Under the pieces are notes generated by a model. The model worked only from the letters and a program-made list of their open reading frames with translations, was not told where the DNA came from and ran no database searches. Of a stretch of DNA of 64,000 bases, positions 17,353-25,688 are shown in pieces. The stretch covers positions 1-64,000 of the forward strand of contig NZ_JAJJWI010000002.1 of assembly GCF_020907275.1 (NCBI RefSeq), read 5' to 3'. Source of the DNA: Pontibacter silvestris (GTDB lineage Bacteria; Bacteroidota; Bacteroidia; Cytophagales; Hymenobacteraceae). How positions within the stretch are numbered: the first letter of the stretch is position 1; each line of letters starts with the position of its first letter. Made by a program: the position numbers and the translations under genes.

Positions 17353-20300
17353 TTATTGCAGGTTACGGCGAGGGTCCGAATCCAGAATAATGCGTTCCCG
17401 CTCTTCTTCCTGCCTTCTGTACCTCCGAGAGTTTCTATTAGCCCCAAACAGCTCCCTCAGGGTATCAAACCGTTTAGTGTGCAGCAAACTGATACTTTGG
17501 CTACTGGTTACCCTGGTTCTGCTGGAGAACCCTTGTGGTATAGTATTGTATTCCAGACGTCCTCTGAGTTCACCGCTTCTAGTTATATAATATTCTAAAG
17601 ACCAATCTCCCTGGTACCTGTTTCTGCCGGAATTTGTGCCGTCACTTGTAGTGCTACCAAAACCTGTCTCACTTGTTACCCGAAGCCTGCCCTGAAAGAA
17701 CGTATAGCTTAACCTTACCTGTAAGGCTGACAAAGCATCCTGGTCAATGGCATCAAGGCCGATGTCTATTTCGAGGTTACTGTCTATGGTATTCAGGAAG
17801 CTGCTCAACTGCCCCGACAAAAGACTGCCTAAACTGCCTCCCACAGCACCTGCGGCTCCTTCGTTAAAGGCCACTGTTCCGACTGGGGATAGTCTACGCA
17901 GCACCAGCAAGCTAAATACCTGGCGGTTCAGCTCATTCTCATCGTTCTGGATAGCACTTTTTATAATGTCAACAACCTGTGGTTGCTGTTGTGCCTCATC
18001 AAAGCTAAGACCTAATTTAATTTGAGGTGTCAAAATTGGACCGGCGAGGTCTACGACTGCCGTAACAGGAATGCGGGCCGAAAAATCGCTGGACTGGTCG
18101 TCTAAGCCTAAGCCTCCGATAGATGCCATTTGCGTATAAGTGGCGGTTAAGTCCATAATGCCGGCTAAAGGGTCGCCGTTCCAGGTGATGGTACCACCAG
18201 GTTTTACTTTGAACTCCCGCGTCACCAGCCCTTCCAGCAGGTTAAGGTTGTAAGCTCCTTGTGTAATTTCGAAGTTGCCATACATGTGAAAATCTCCCCG
18301 GGTATCGATGGTCATCCTGATGTCGCCATTGCCTGAGCCTCTGATCATGTCACCTGTTGTCCGATCTATCAGTATTTCGAAATAGGCATCATCAGTTACA
18401 GCCAGTTCAAAATTCAGGTTTATGCCGGAGAGATCTACCTGCTGATTTACTTCTTCTGTGCCTGCCACGCCTGTTGTGTCATTTAAATTATGATTTACAA
18501 AGCGGATAAAATCTTTACGAGCTACGTTGGTTTGGTTGTCCAGCGGTAATACAATACGAGTGTTGGCATTACTACGGGCATCCACGTTTATCTGCAGGTT
18601 ATCTGTAGGCCCCAATACGCTGGCTGTGCCAGAGGCAAAAGCAGTACCATAGAACAGCTCATTCTGGTTGGCTGTTGTGTTCAGCACCATAAAGTTTCTG
18701 TAGCGGGCACTTATATCTAACACCATATTGCTAAAACCATCATGGGCAATACCTCCTGTAACAGTGGCGGTATTGCCGTATATATCCTGCAGGCGGGCAT
18801 TTCTGAAGCTTATGCTGTTGGCATCAAAATATATCCTGTCTGAGAAGCGGTAAGTGGTGTTCAGGTAATCGAAGGTAAACTGGCCGCTGTTTACCTGAAC
18901 AGAGCCTTTTAGTACAGGATAGTCTAAGTTACCCAGCACTCTTATTCTGCCGTTCATGGTTCCTTCTAAGTTTGAGAAAATCGGGCGAAGGAAAGGCTCA
19001 GCCAATTTTAATTGTGAGTCATCCATTATTGCGAGCAGGTCTAGTTGGTCTTCCGGAGCCTGTGGGTTGTAATTTCCCGTAACAGAAAGAACTTTCTTAT
19101 TATTCCTGTTAATACCTGCATCCACAGCCATTTGCTGGCGTTCATTGTTCCAGTCTGAGCGACCATTAATATTACCTATAAAGATATTATCCATCTGGAA
19201 TGAATCCACCTGCATGGTAGAATTGATAACTGCTCTGTTGTAAAAGTCCTGCGCTACTACTTCAGCACTCAAAGAACCATTGAGCTTCATAGAAAGGAGA
19301 GGGTTCAGGTTACGCAGGTCGAAGTTGTTTATATTTAATCTTAAGGTACTATTAGGGTCTTCAGATAAAGCCCCCGAAATTTGAATTTCCTGATCCTGAT
19401 TGGCAATAGAAAAGTTTTCGAAGACAATATGCTTGCCTCCCTGGCTTATGTACACGGTGTTGCCTGGGTTAAACACCCAGGGGGTTTCCAATAAAGTAAC
19501 GTTTGATTTATCGAATACCAGTTGAACGTAGTTCTGCAGGAAATTAATGTCACCGGTAATAGTGGCACGGCTGTTCTGCTGAGGCTCCCTTAAACTGGTA
19601 GCAAAGTCGATGGTGCGTTCGTTCCAGATACCTTCTAAGTAAAAATCTTTTGTATGTGTGTCATTTGACAAAACCTGTTCTCTGGATGTAATAATCAGTG
19701 AAGCTAATACGTCTGAACTTTGTTGTAGCTTTGATGTATTTAACTCGATATTACTATTATAAAGGGTAAAGTTATTGTATTGTATAGTATCTAAATTACT
19801 ATACATATCCAGAATAACCGTATTGCTATGCCTGAAGCTGCCTTCTACCTTGGTGTAATCAGAAATTGACAACTCAGGCAGGTAAAGATGAAGCAGTGGG
19901 TTTGCTTGTTTCAGATTGATTTCATAGGCTAAGTTATACTCATCTGTGCGTTGTGGCTTATTATTATAATAAGCCACAGTGGCTGCATCATTACTGTCAA
20001 AATTAAGCTTATACTCCTGTACCAGGTTCGATAAATCATCAATCAGGGTACTATAATTGAAATTTCCGCTAACCTGAAGGGTAAGCAGTTCCGAGTTAAG
20101 ATTAAGGCTGCGTTGCCCTTCAGCTATAACAGACTCTATGGTTACGGAGTCAATGGCAAGATTTTCTCCATTGTACGCTATCTGGGCACTGTCCAGAATG
20201 GCCGTTCCTTCAAAAGTATCTAAGCTGAGCCCCTGAAAATTTAAGTTAGCGTTAGTACTAACCATCAAAGGGCTATCTGACAGCTTTAGGGCATGCAGAT

Positions 20301-21921
20301 TTACATGCTCCAAATTAGCATGCATGTTAAATGCCTTGTTACCGGACGCAAGATTAATATCTCCATCAGCTGTAAAAATCAGGTTAGGGTCGTTAACTCC
20401 AACATGGCCGGAAAAAGTCTGACGGTTAAGGGTGCCATTTACCTTTATGTTTCGGTAATTGTAATCTATAAGTTGTAGTTGGTTAACAGTGGCATTAAGG
20501 TTTAAGTTGGCAGTTTCGAGCGTAAATCCGGAACCTTTTACTCGCCCCTCCATTGACACTGTTTTAATAAGATCAGTATTGTTAACCAACCTGCCCAGTT
20601 TAAAGTTGTTTGTTTTAAGATAACCTTCATATGAAGAAGAACGGGTGTCATCGTCAATCTTAAGGTTTATGTCTGATACCACTCTACCCAAGGCGGTGGC
20701 AAAGGTCGCATTGGCCACAAAGTCATTGTAGAAACCAAGAAAGCGCCCCTCCAGGTTTACTGTTCCTAAGCGGGCTGCAACGTCGTAGGTGTCTTTAGAT
20801 AAGAACTGCTTAATATCCCCTGCATTAATAGAGGACGGTTGAAGCCGCACGTTAGCAAAAACCTCTTTAAAGTTAGGAAAACCATCGGCGCTTAAGCTGC
20901 CTACAATATGTGTGTGCTGCCCGTAAGCTACATCTATATTTTTGGCAGAAAAGTTATTTGCCTTCCCTGTAATCTCTATTGTATTTACCTGAATGTTTTC
21001 ATCATATTCTCTTAAAGAAGAGACGAATATGGCTATGTCTTTAGAATATACTTTAGAGTTTTGCAGGTTGGCAGTAACAGTCACGCTATCTATAAACTGG
21101 GTAAAGTTTCCAAACCTGTTGTAGTCAAAACGAACAAAGTTCTGCAGATTGCTTTGGTTGATCTGCAGATTAAGATCTGCCCATTCCCAAAAAGTCGGGG
21201 CAAAGGTCATGTGGCAATCTAAGTTTTGCAGTTTTGTATCAGAGCGTGTTTCGAATGCGCTAAGGTCGGAGATGTTTACCTTTATGGTGTCACCTAAGTT
21301 AATGTCATCAAACTTGCCTGAAATTCTGTCCACTGTCATGTGAACATAATCAATTCCGAATGCATCTTCCGGCTTGTTGAAGTCATCGTAGGTGAAGCGA
21401 CCATTCTGTACGACTAACTCGTCTAAAGAAAAATTAAATGGCTCTGAAGTTTTTTGCGTGGTGTCCTTGGTAAAAAGATTCCCCAGCGCATTAAAAAAAC
21501 TGCTAAGGTTTAAAGTGTCTGAACCTTCATAAAAAATAAGGTTGGCTCTTGGCTCCTGAAGCTCCAGCGAAGCAATGGTTAAGGTGTTTGGGTGGAAAAT
21601 GGAAAAAGTACTGATATTAGCTTCTGTACGGCCAACATAGAACATTTCTTGGTTACGGTAATCAAGTACCTTTACCTGCTCTAGTATTACGTTGCTAAAT
21701 AATTCTATGTCTACCCGGCCAATGGTAACCTGATGCTTGATTTTATCGGAAAGGTAAGCAGCAGCCTCTTGTGCAACTTTAGTTTGCACAGCTGGTATGC
21801 GAATTGCTATAAAAACAACTGCAAATAAGAGCAAAAGGAACAGGATTAGCCCTAAAACTATTTTTAGAACAGCTTTTCCTATAACTTTGAAGTAATTTAT
21901 TGACTGTTGTTCTTTTTCCAA
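17353..21921 (-). CDS. tamB: TamB-family translocation/assembly protein (DUF490)
   Basis: A 1522-residue envelope protein. One N-terminal helix (about residues 16-41, rich in L, F and V) anchors it in the inner membrane. The rest is a long series of beta-rich repeats typical of AsmA/TamB bridge proteins, ending in the TamB/DUF490 domain (about 1060-1490). These proteins link the inner and outer membranes and are thought to move phospholipids or help insert outer-membrane proteins. The start must be the TTG at 21921: the frame opens at a stop codon (21943-21945) and has no ATG or GTG before the membrane helix. It is divergent from tsaD with three bases between start codons. The length fits Bacteroidota homologues. 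Confidence 0.9.
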   Translation of the reverse strand: MEKEQQSINYFKVIGKAVLKIVLGLILFLLLLFAVVFIAIRIPAVQTKVAQEAAAYLSDKIKHQVTIGRVDIELFSNVILEQVKVLDYRNQEMFYVGRTEANISTFSIFHPNTLTIASLELQEPRANLIFYEGSDTLNLSSFFNALGNLFTKDTTQKTSEPFNFSLDELVVQNGRFTYDDFNKPEDAFGIDYVHMTVDRISGKFDDINLGDTIKVNISDLSAFETRSDTKLQNLDCHMTFAPTFWEWADLNLQINQSNLQNFVRFDYNRFGNFTQFIDSVTVTANLQNSKVYSKDIAIFVSSLREYDENIQVNTIEITGKANNFSAKNIDVAYGQHTHIVGSLSADGFPNFKEVFANVRLQPSSINAGDIKQFLSKDTYDVAARLGTVNLEGRFLGFYNDFVANATFATALGRVVSDINLKIDDDTRSSSYEGYLKTNNFKLGRLVNNTDLIKTVSMEGRVKGSGFTLETANLNLNATVNQLQLIDYNYRNIKVNGTLNRQTFSGHVGVNDPNLIFTADGDINLASGNKAFNMHANLEHVNLHALKLSDSPLMVSTNANLNFQGLSLDTFEGTAILDSAQIAYNGENLAIDSVTIESVIAEGQRSLNLNSELLTLQVSGNFNYSTLIDDLSNLVQEYKLNFDSNDAATVAYYNNKPQRTDEYNLAYEINLKQANPLLHLYLPELSISDYTKVEGSFRHSNTVILDMYSNLDTIQYNNFTLYNSNIELNTSKLQQSSDVLASLIITSREQVLSNDTHTKDFYLEGIWNERTIDFATSLREPQQNSRATITGDINFLQNYVQLVFDKSNVTLLETPWVFNPGNTVYISQGGKHIVFENFSIANQDQEIQISGALSEDPNSTLRLNINNFDLRNLNPLLSMKLNGSLSAEVVAQDFYNRAVINSTMQVDSFQMDNIFIGNINGRSDWNNERQQMAVDAGINRNNKKVLSVTGNYNPQAPEDQLDLLAIMDDSQLKLAEPFLRPIFSNLEGTMNGRIRVLGNLDYPVLKGSVQVNSGQFTFDYLNTTYRFSDRIYFDANSISFRNARLQDIYGNTATVTGGIAHDGFSNMVLDISARYRNFMVLNTTANQNELFYGTAFASGTASVLGPTDNLQINVDARSNANTRIVLPLDNQTNVARKDFIRFVNHNLNDTTGVAGTEEVNQQVDLSGINLNFELAVTDDAYFEILIDRTTGDMIRGSGNGDIRMTIDTRGDFHMYGNFEITQGAYNLNLLEGLVTREFKVKPGGTITWNGDPLAGIMDLTATYTQMASIGGLGLDDQSSDFSARIPVTAVVDLAGPILTPQIKLGLSFDEAQQQPQVVDIIKSAIQNDENELNRQVFSLLVLRRLSPVGTVAFNEGAAGAVGGSLGSLLSGQLSSFLNTIDSNLEIDIGLDAIDQDALSALQVRLSYTFFQGRLRVTSETGFGSTTSDGTNSGRNRYQGDWSLEYYITRSGELRGRLEYNTIPQGFSSRTRVTSSQSISLLHTKRFDTLRELFGANRNSRRYRRQEEERERIILDSDPRRNLQ
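21882..21889 (+). promoter_or_regulatory. Candidate -7 element (TAACTTTG) of tsaD, inside the tamB coding region
   Basis: TAACTTTG matches TAnnTTTG and lies 35 bases before the tsaD ATG, inside the first codons of tamB on the other strand. Because the start codons are only three bases apart, the promoter has to lie in tamB. The -33 element is not evident. Confidence 0.45.
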
Positions 21922-21924
21922 AAG

Positions 21925-22944
21925 ATGAGCGTACCTACAATTTTAGCTATTGAATCTTCCTGCGACGAAACCTCTGCTTCCGTTATCAGCGGTGGCAAGG
22001 TATTGTCGAATATAGTTGCCACCCAGGCCGTACATGAACAGTATGGCGGTGTGGTGCCTGAGCTAGCCTCCCGAGCACACCAGCAGAATTTGATTCCGGT
22101 GGTCTCGCAGGCCTTGCTTACGGCAAATGTAACAAAAAGTGAGCTAAAAGCCGTTGCTTTTACCCGAGGGCCTGGTCTGTTAGGCGCTTTGCTAGTAGGC
22201 TGTTCTTTTGCCAAGTCTTTTGCTTTGGGCATGAACATTCCTCTAATTGAAGTAAACCATATGCAGGCCCATATCCTAGCGCATTTTATAGACGATCCTA
22301 AACCTAGTTTCCCCTTTCTGTGCCTTACCGTTAGTGGCGGACACACACAAATTGTGCTGGTAAAAGATTATCTGGATATGGAGGTTATTGGCCTTACAAC
22401 AGATGATGCCGTGGGGGAGGCATTTGATAAAACTGCCAAAATGCTTGGCTTGCCTTATCCCGGTGGGCCTATGCTGGATAAGACTGCAGCACTTGGTAAC
22501 CCTGATGCCTTTGCCTTTCCGGTTGGCAATATGCCCGGTTATAATTATTCATTTAGTGGCATTAAAACTTCTGTTCTTTATTTTCTAAAAGACAAAACGA
22601 AAGACAACCCTGATTTCGTACCGGAGAACCTGCCGGATATTTGCGCCAGCGTGCAGAAGACACTTATAAAGACTTTGCTCAAGAAACTGGTTCAGGCATC
22701 TAAAGACCTAAATATAAATGAAATTGCTATAGCTGGTGGTGTTTCGGCTAATACAGGTTTACGGCAGACTTTGCAGGACTTTGCAAAAAAGTATAAGTGG
22801 AATGTGTATGTCCCGGCTTTTGAGTATTGCACCGATAATGCAGCTATGATTGCCATGGCAGCTCATTTTCAATACCTTAAAGATGATTTTGCTACGCAGT
22901 ATGTAAGCCCGGAGCCGAAGCTGAAGATTCATTCAGCTTTGTAG
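21925..22944 (+). CDS. tsaD: tRNA N6-adenosine threonylcarbamoyltransferase
   Basis: A 339-residue TsaD from the ATG at 21925; the frame is open back to a TTG at 21907, but MSVPTILAIESSCDET is the family start. Metal-binding HMQAHILAHF (about residues 113-122), SGGHTQIVLV (about 138-147), GEAFDKTAKMLGLPYPGG and CTDNAAMIA near the C-terminus are all conserved. It transfers threonylcarbamoyl to A37 of ANN-decoding tRNAs together with TsaB and TsaE, which are not in the window. Divergent from tamB, an arrangement common in Bacteroidota. Confidence 0.95.
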   Translation: MSVPTILAIESSCDETSASVISGGKVLSNIVATQAVHEQYGGVVPELASRAHQQNLIPVVSQALLTANVTKSELKAVAFTRGPGLLGALLVGCSFAKSFALGMNIPLIEVNHMQAHILAHFIDDPKPSFPFLCLTVSGGHTQIVLVKDYLDMEVIGLTTDDAVGEAFDKTAKMLGLPYPGGPMLDKTAALGNPDAFAFPVGNMPGYNYSFSGIKTSVLYFLKDKTKDNPDFVPENLPDICASVQKTLIKTLLKKLVQASKDLNINEIAIAGGVSANTGLRQTLQDFAKKYKWNVYVPAFEYCTDNAAMIAMAAHFQYLKDDFATQYVSPEPKLKIHSAL

Positions 22945-23285
22945 CCGTAGAATGCCTTGTATAGCAGTGGCAATGAGATGAGCTGTCATATCATCTTAGG
23001 TTGTAGATAAATAAAAATGTGTGTTGGGAAAGAAAGAATTAACCTTGGATTTGTTGCTCTTTGTTACTGAATAATGTTGTCATTTTATGTTTAAACTGCT
23101 GCTCTTGTATTGAATAAAAAGTTTAATAATTGCGGGTATTTTATTGATTTTTAATGCTTTATGATTTTAAATATAGTTGTTCATGTAGTGTGCTTCATTT
23201 AAAAAGCAGAGCTGCTACTTGTAGTTTAACAAAGATTCTAATTGATTATAAATCAGCCGAGATTTTGGCTTCTAATATTATTTGA
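22945..23285. other. Intergenic gap tsaD-smpB
   Basis: 341 A+T-rich bases. I see no tmRNA, no open frame with family similarity and no strong hairpin. It should contain the smpB promoter, but no clear TTTG-N19-TAnnTTTG pair was found. Confidence 0.5.
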
Positions 23286-23753
23286 ATGGCGAAAGAGAAA
23301 GAGAGGATAAAGAAGCACGTGAATATCGTTAACCGACGTGCCTCCTTTGAATATCAGTTCCTGGATAAATATACTGCAGGCATCATGCTGAAAGGTACCG
23401 AGATTAAGTCGATAAGAGAAGGGAAGGTAAACATGCAGGAGGGGTATTGTGTTTTCCTAAACGGGGAACTGTGGTTGCACAACATGCATATTTCAACCTA
23501 CACAGAAGGAACCTACAATAACCACGAGCCAACACGTGCCCGCAAGCTTTTGCTTAGTAAAAAGGAACTTCGCAAGCTGGAAGTTAATGCACAGGAGCAG
23601 GGGGTAACTATTATTCCTGTCCGGGTATTTATTAGTGATAGAGGCTTTGCAAAGGTTGAAATTGCCTTGGCCCGTGGTAAAAAACTGTACGATAAACGTC
23701 AGGACATTAAAGAAAAGGATGTCAAACGGGAAATGGATAGAAGCGGTTATTAA
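23286..23753 (+). CDS. smpB: SsrA-binding protein SmpB
   Basis: A 155-residue SmpB. Conserved parts are [10 protein letters not shown] near residue 16, [21 protein letters not shown] (in two blocks, about 30-50), [11 protein letters not shown] and the basic tail [14 protein letters not shown] (about 134-147) that enters the ribosomal A site. It brings tmRNA to stalled ribosomes. tmRNA itself is not found in this window. The length is normal, ATG start, single gene. Confidence 0.95.
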   Translation: MAKEKERIKKHVNIVNRRASFEYQFLDKYTAGIMLKGTEIKSIREGKVNMQEGYCVFLNGELWLHNMHISTYTEGTYNNHEPTRARKLLLSKKELRKLEVNAQEQGVTIIPVRVFISDRGFAKVEIALARGKKLYDKRQDIKEKDVKREMDRSGY

Positions 23754-23901
23754 CGTTTTGGATTCAAAGTTATAAATGAAATTTAAGAAATGTTACTCGT
23801 TTATAACAGTATTAAAATATAGTTCTTTTTATAACTTGCCAACTTAGAGGGGACTATTGGAATTGCGCCCTTTCATAATTCTAATTCAAAATTAAAAAAG
23901 A

Positions 23902-24675
23902 GTGGACTACGGAATTTGTATGCTTAGCTTGGTGCCTATGCGTGCCGAAACCTCAGACAAAGCTGAAATTGTATCTCAAATGCTTTTCGGCGAGTGTTAT
24001 GAAGTCATTTGCAAGCAGGATAACTGGTATAAGATTCAGTTGGCAACAGATGGGTACAGTGGATGGATTGACTTTAAGCAGCACACGCCGGTTTCAGTTC
24101 AGTATTATCAGGAGTGGATGACTGCAAAGCATCCGAGGGTAATGGACCTTGTTCAATTTGTGAATGGTAAAGACTATAGAATTCCAGTTGGTATTGGCTG
24201 TTACCTTCCCTTTTATAATGGAACTGAAATCAGGGTGAATGATAAGTTCTATAGTTATAGCGGAAAGTGTTCAACTATAGAATTGTATAATGATATAGAT
24301 GAGCTTTTAAAGGTAGCAGCTAATTTCCTGAAGGCTCCTTATCTATGGGGGGGGAAATCAATATTCGGGATTGATTGCTCTGGTTTTGTACAACAGGTTT
24401 ACGGCATTTGTGGCTACCAATTACCTCGTGATGCAAGTCAGCAGATAGCTCATGGTAAAGAGGTTTATTTCGTTAACCAGACTCAACCTGGAGATTTGGC
24501 TTATTTCTCTAATAGTGATGGACGCATTATTCATGTCGGGCTTTTGCTCGAAGATCAGAAGATTATGCATGCCAGCGGAGAGGTTCGCATTGATACTTTA
24601 GACCATAATGGTATTTACCGGACAGATTTCAAACGCTACTCTCATAACTTACGCAGCATTAAGCGTATCCTTTAG
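23902..24675 (+). CDS. NlpC/P60 cell-wall peptidase with SH3 domain
   Basis: A 257-residue protein from a GTG start. The N-terminal SH3b-like domain (residues 1 to about 60) begins at YGICMLSLVPMRAE, so the GTG at 23902 is preferred over the internal ATG at 23920, which would cut into it. The C-terminal NlpC/P60 domain (about 125-257) has catalytic Cys in GIDCSGFVQQVYG (about 157) and His in RIIHVGLLL (about 212), with HASGEVRID as the third-residue region. It cleaves gamma-D-glutamyl-diaminopimelate or related bonds in peptidoglycan. No signal peptide is visible, so it may act on imported muropeptides in the cytoplasm. Single gene. Confidence 0.85.
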   Translation: MDYGICMLSLVPMRAETSDKAEIVSQMLFGECYEVICKQDNWYKIQLATDGYSGWIDFKQHTPVSVQYYQEWMTAKHPRVMDLVQFVNGKDYRIPVGIGCYLPFYNGTEIRVNDKFYSYSGKCSTIELYNDIDELLKVAANFLKAPYLWGGKSIFGIDCSGFVQQVYGICGYQLPRDASQQIAHGKEVYFVNQTQPGDLAYFSNSDGRIIHVGLLLEDQKIMHASGEVRIDTLDHNGIYRTDFKRYSHNLRSIKRIL

Positions 24676-24758
24676 TCTTTTTTCTTATTTCTCAGGGTTT
24701 TACTATATACTATAGCTTATATTTTCGTAAAAGCTAAGCATACCTTTAGTGTTTAGCC

Positions 24759-25262
24759 ATGAGAGATAAAGCCCTAATCCTCAACCAAGACTATAGTGCT
24801 ATTGCTGTCTGTACTATTCAAAAAGCGTTTCTGCTTGTTTATCTTCAGAAGGCAGAGCTTGTTTCTAAAGCAGAAGGTGCTTTTTTGCACTCCATTAGCC
24901 ATTCTTTTCCTGTTCCGTCTGTTATCCGTTTGCAGCGATATGTAAAGGTGCCGTACTATGGCATTTCCCTAAGCAGGCACAATATCATGCGGCGCGACAG
25001 TTATGTTTGCCAGTATTGTGGTTCTATGAAGAACCTTACGCTTGATCACCTGCTGCCACGCTCACGGGGAGGGGCGACTAACTGGTTAAATTTAGTAACT
25101 GCCTGTTCTCGCTGTAATACGCGAAAAGGCGATCGTACTCCGGAAGAGGCAGGTCTTAAACTACAGCAGAAGCCTGTCAAACCATCTCTTCAGTCTTTTC
25201 TGCAACTTCACCTGGATAACCATAACCACGACTGGCGCATTTATCTAGGAATAGAAAATTAA
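24759..25262 (+). CDS. HNH endonuclease family protein
   Basis: A 167-residue protein. The HNH nuclease core is at about residues 80-130: CQYCG, then LTLDHLLPRSRGG with the catalytic Asp-His pair, NLVTACSRCNTRKGD with the Asn and the second Cys pair. The N-terminal part (about 1-75) is a small alpha/beta region common to the Bacteroidota homologues, which are widespread stand-alone chromosomal genes of unknown role. No adjacent restriction, toxin or phage gene suggests a defence or homing function. ATG start. Confidence 0.85.
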   Translation: MRDKALILNQDYSAIAVCTIQKAFLLVYLQKAELVSKAEGAFLHSISHSFPVPSVIRLQRYVKVPYYGISLSRHNIMRRDSYVCQYCGSMKNLTLDHLLPRSRGGATNWLNLVTACSRCNTRKGDRTPEEAGLKLQQKPVKPSLQSFLQLHLDNHNHDWRIYLGIEN

Positions 25263-25554
25263 TACTTACTGCTGTTGATTATTATAATTTAAAATTGTTA
25301 AATATATGATATAAAGATTGTTGATGTATACTTGTGTAAGTATTAGTTTAAGGGCTACTTTTTGAATTAGGATTTCAGAAATGCAGGATTTAAGTAATTA
25401 AAGTGTTAAAACATTGCTGTATCTGTTAATTAACTATTCAAAAACTACTAACACTTTTGAAAATCTTTGATAGAGCCTCAATTGGTGTCGGTTTTGTTTA
25501 GCTATACTTCTCAAAATCAGTTTACTAAATTTTATATGTCAACTAGTGTCACAG
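25263..25554. other. Intergenic gap upstream of the rpsA promoter
   Basis: 292 very A+T-rich bases between the HNH gene and the rpsA -33 element (the full gene-free interval to the rpsA ATG is 426 bases). No open frame or U-tract hairpin was seen in this part. Confidence 0.5.
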
Positions 25555-25585
25555 TTGGCTATTGTTACAAATTTTGTTACTTTTG
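25555..25585 (+). promoter_or_regulatory. Bacteroidota-type promoter of rpsA
   Basis: TTGG at 25555-25558 and TACTTTTG at 25578-25585 are 19 bases apart, matching the TTTG-N19-TAnnTTTG consensus of the phylum's primary sigma factor. The transcript should begin near 25592 and carry a leader of about 100 bases before the ATG at 25689. Confidence 0.7.
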
Positions 25586-25589
25586 CATT

Positions 25590-25663
25590 TCATTCGGGTG
25601 AATGATCCTGGTTTATCGGGAAATGTAAAATTAAACCAAACCGGTCTATTGCTCTAAACCGGT
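25590..25663 (+). promoter_or_regulatory. Structured rpsA leader with two hairpins
   Basis: Hairpin 1 is TCATTC (25590-25595), loop gggt, GAATGA (25600-25605), practically at the predicted 5' end. Hairpin 2 pairs ACCGGT at 25640-25645 with ACCGGT at 25658-25663. S1 is known to control its own translation in other bacteria, so the leader may serve this; that is inference. Confidence 0.4.
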
Positions 25664-25688
25664 GGCTACATCAGAGCAAATTATTTAT

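Noticed and set aside
21897-22346. 149-codon minus-strand frame over tsaD
   Set aside because: Shadow of tsaD, whose motifs are complete on the other strand.
22945-23285. Possible tmRNA gene next to smpB
   Set aside because: No tRNA-Ala-like ends and no tag-encoding frame could be found.
23760-23815. GTTATAAA/TTTATAAC inverted repeat after smpB as terminator
   Set aside because: Only eight A+T pairs with a 23-base loop and no T-run.
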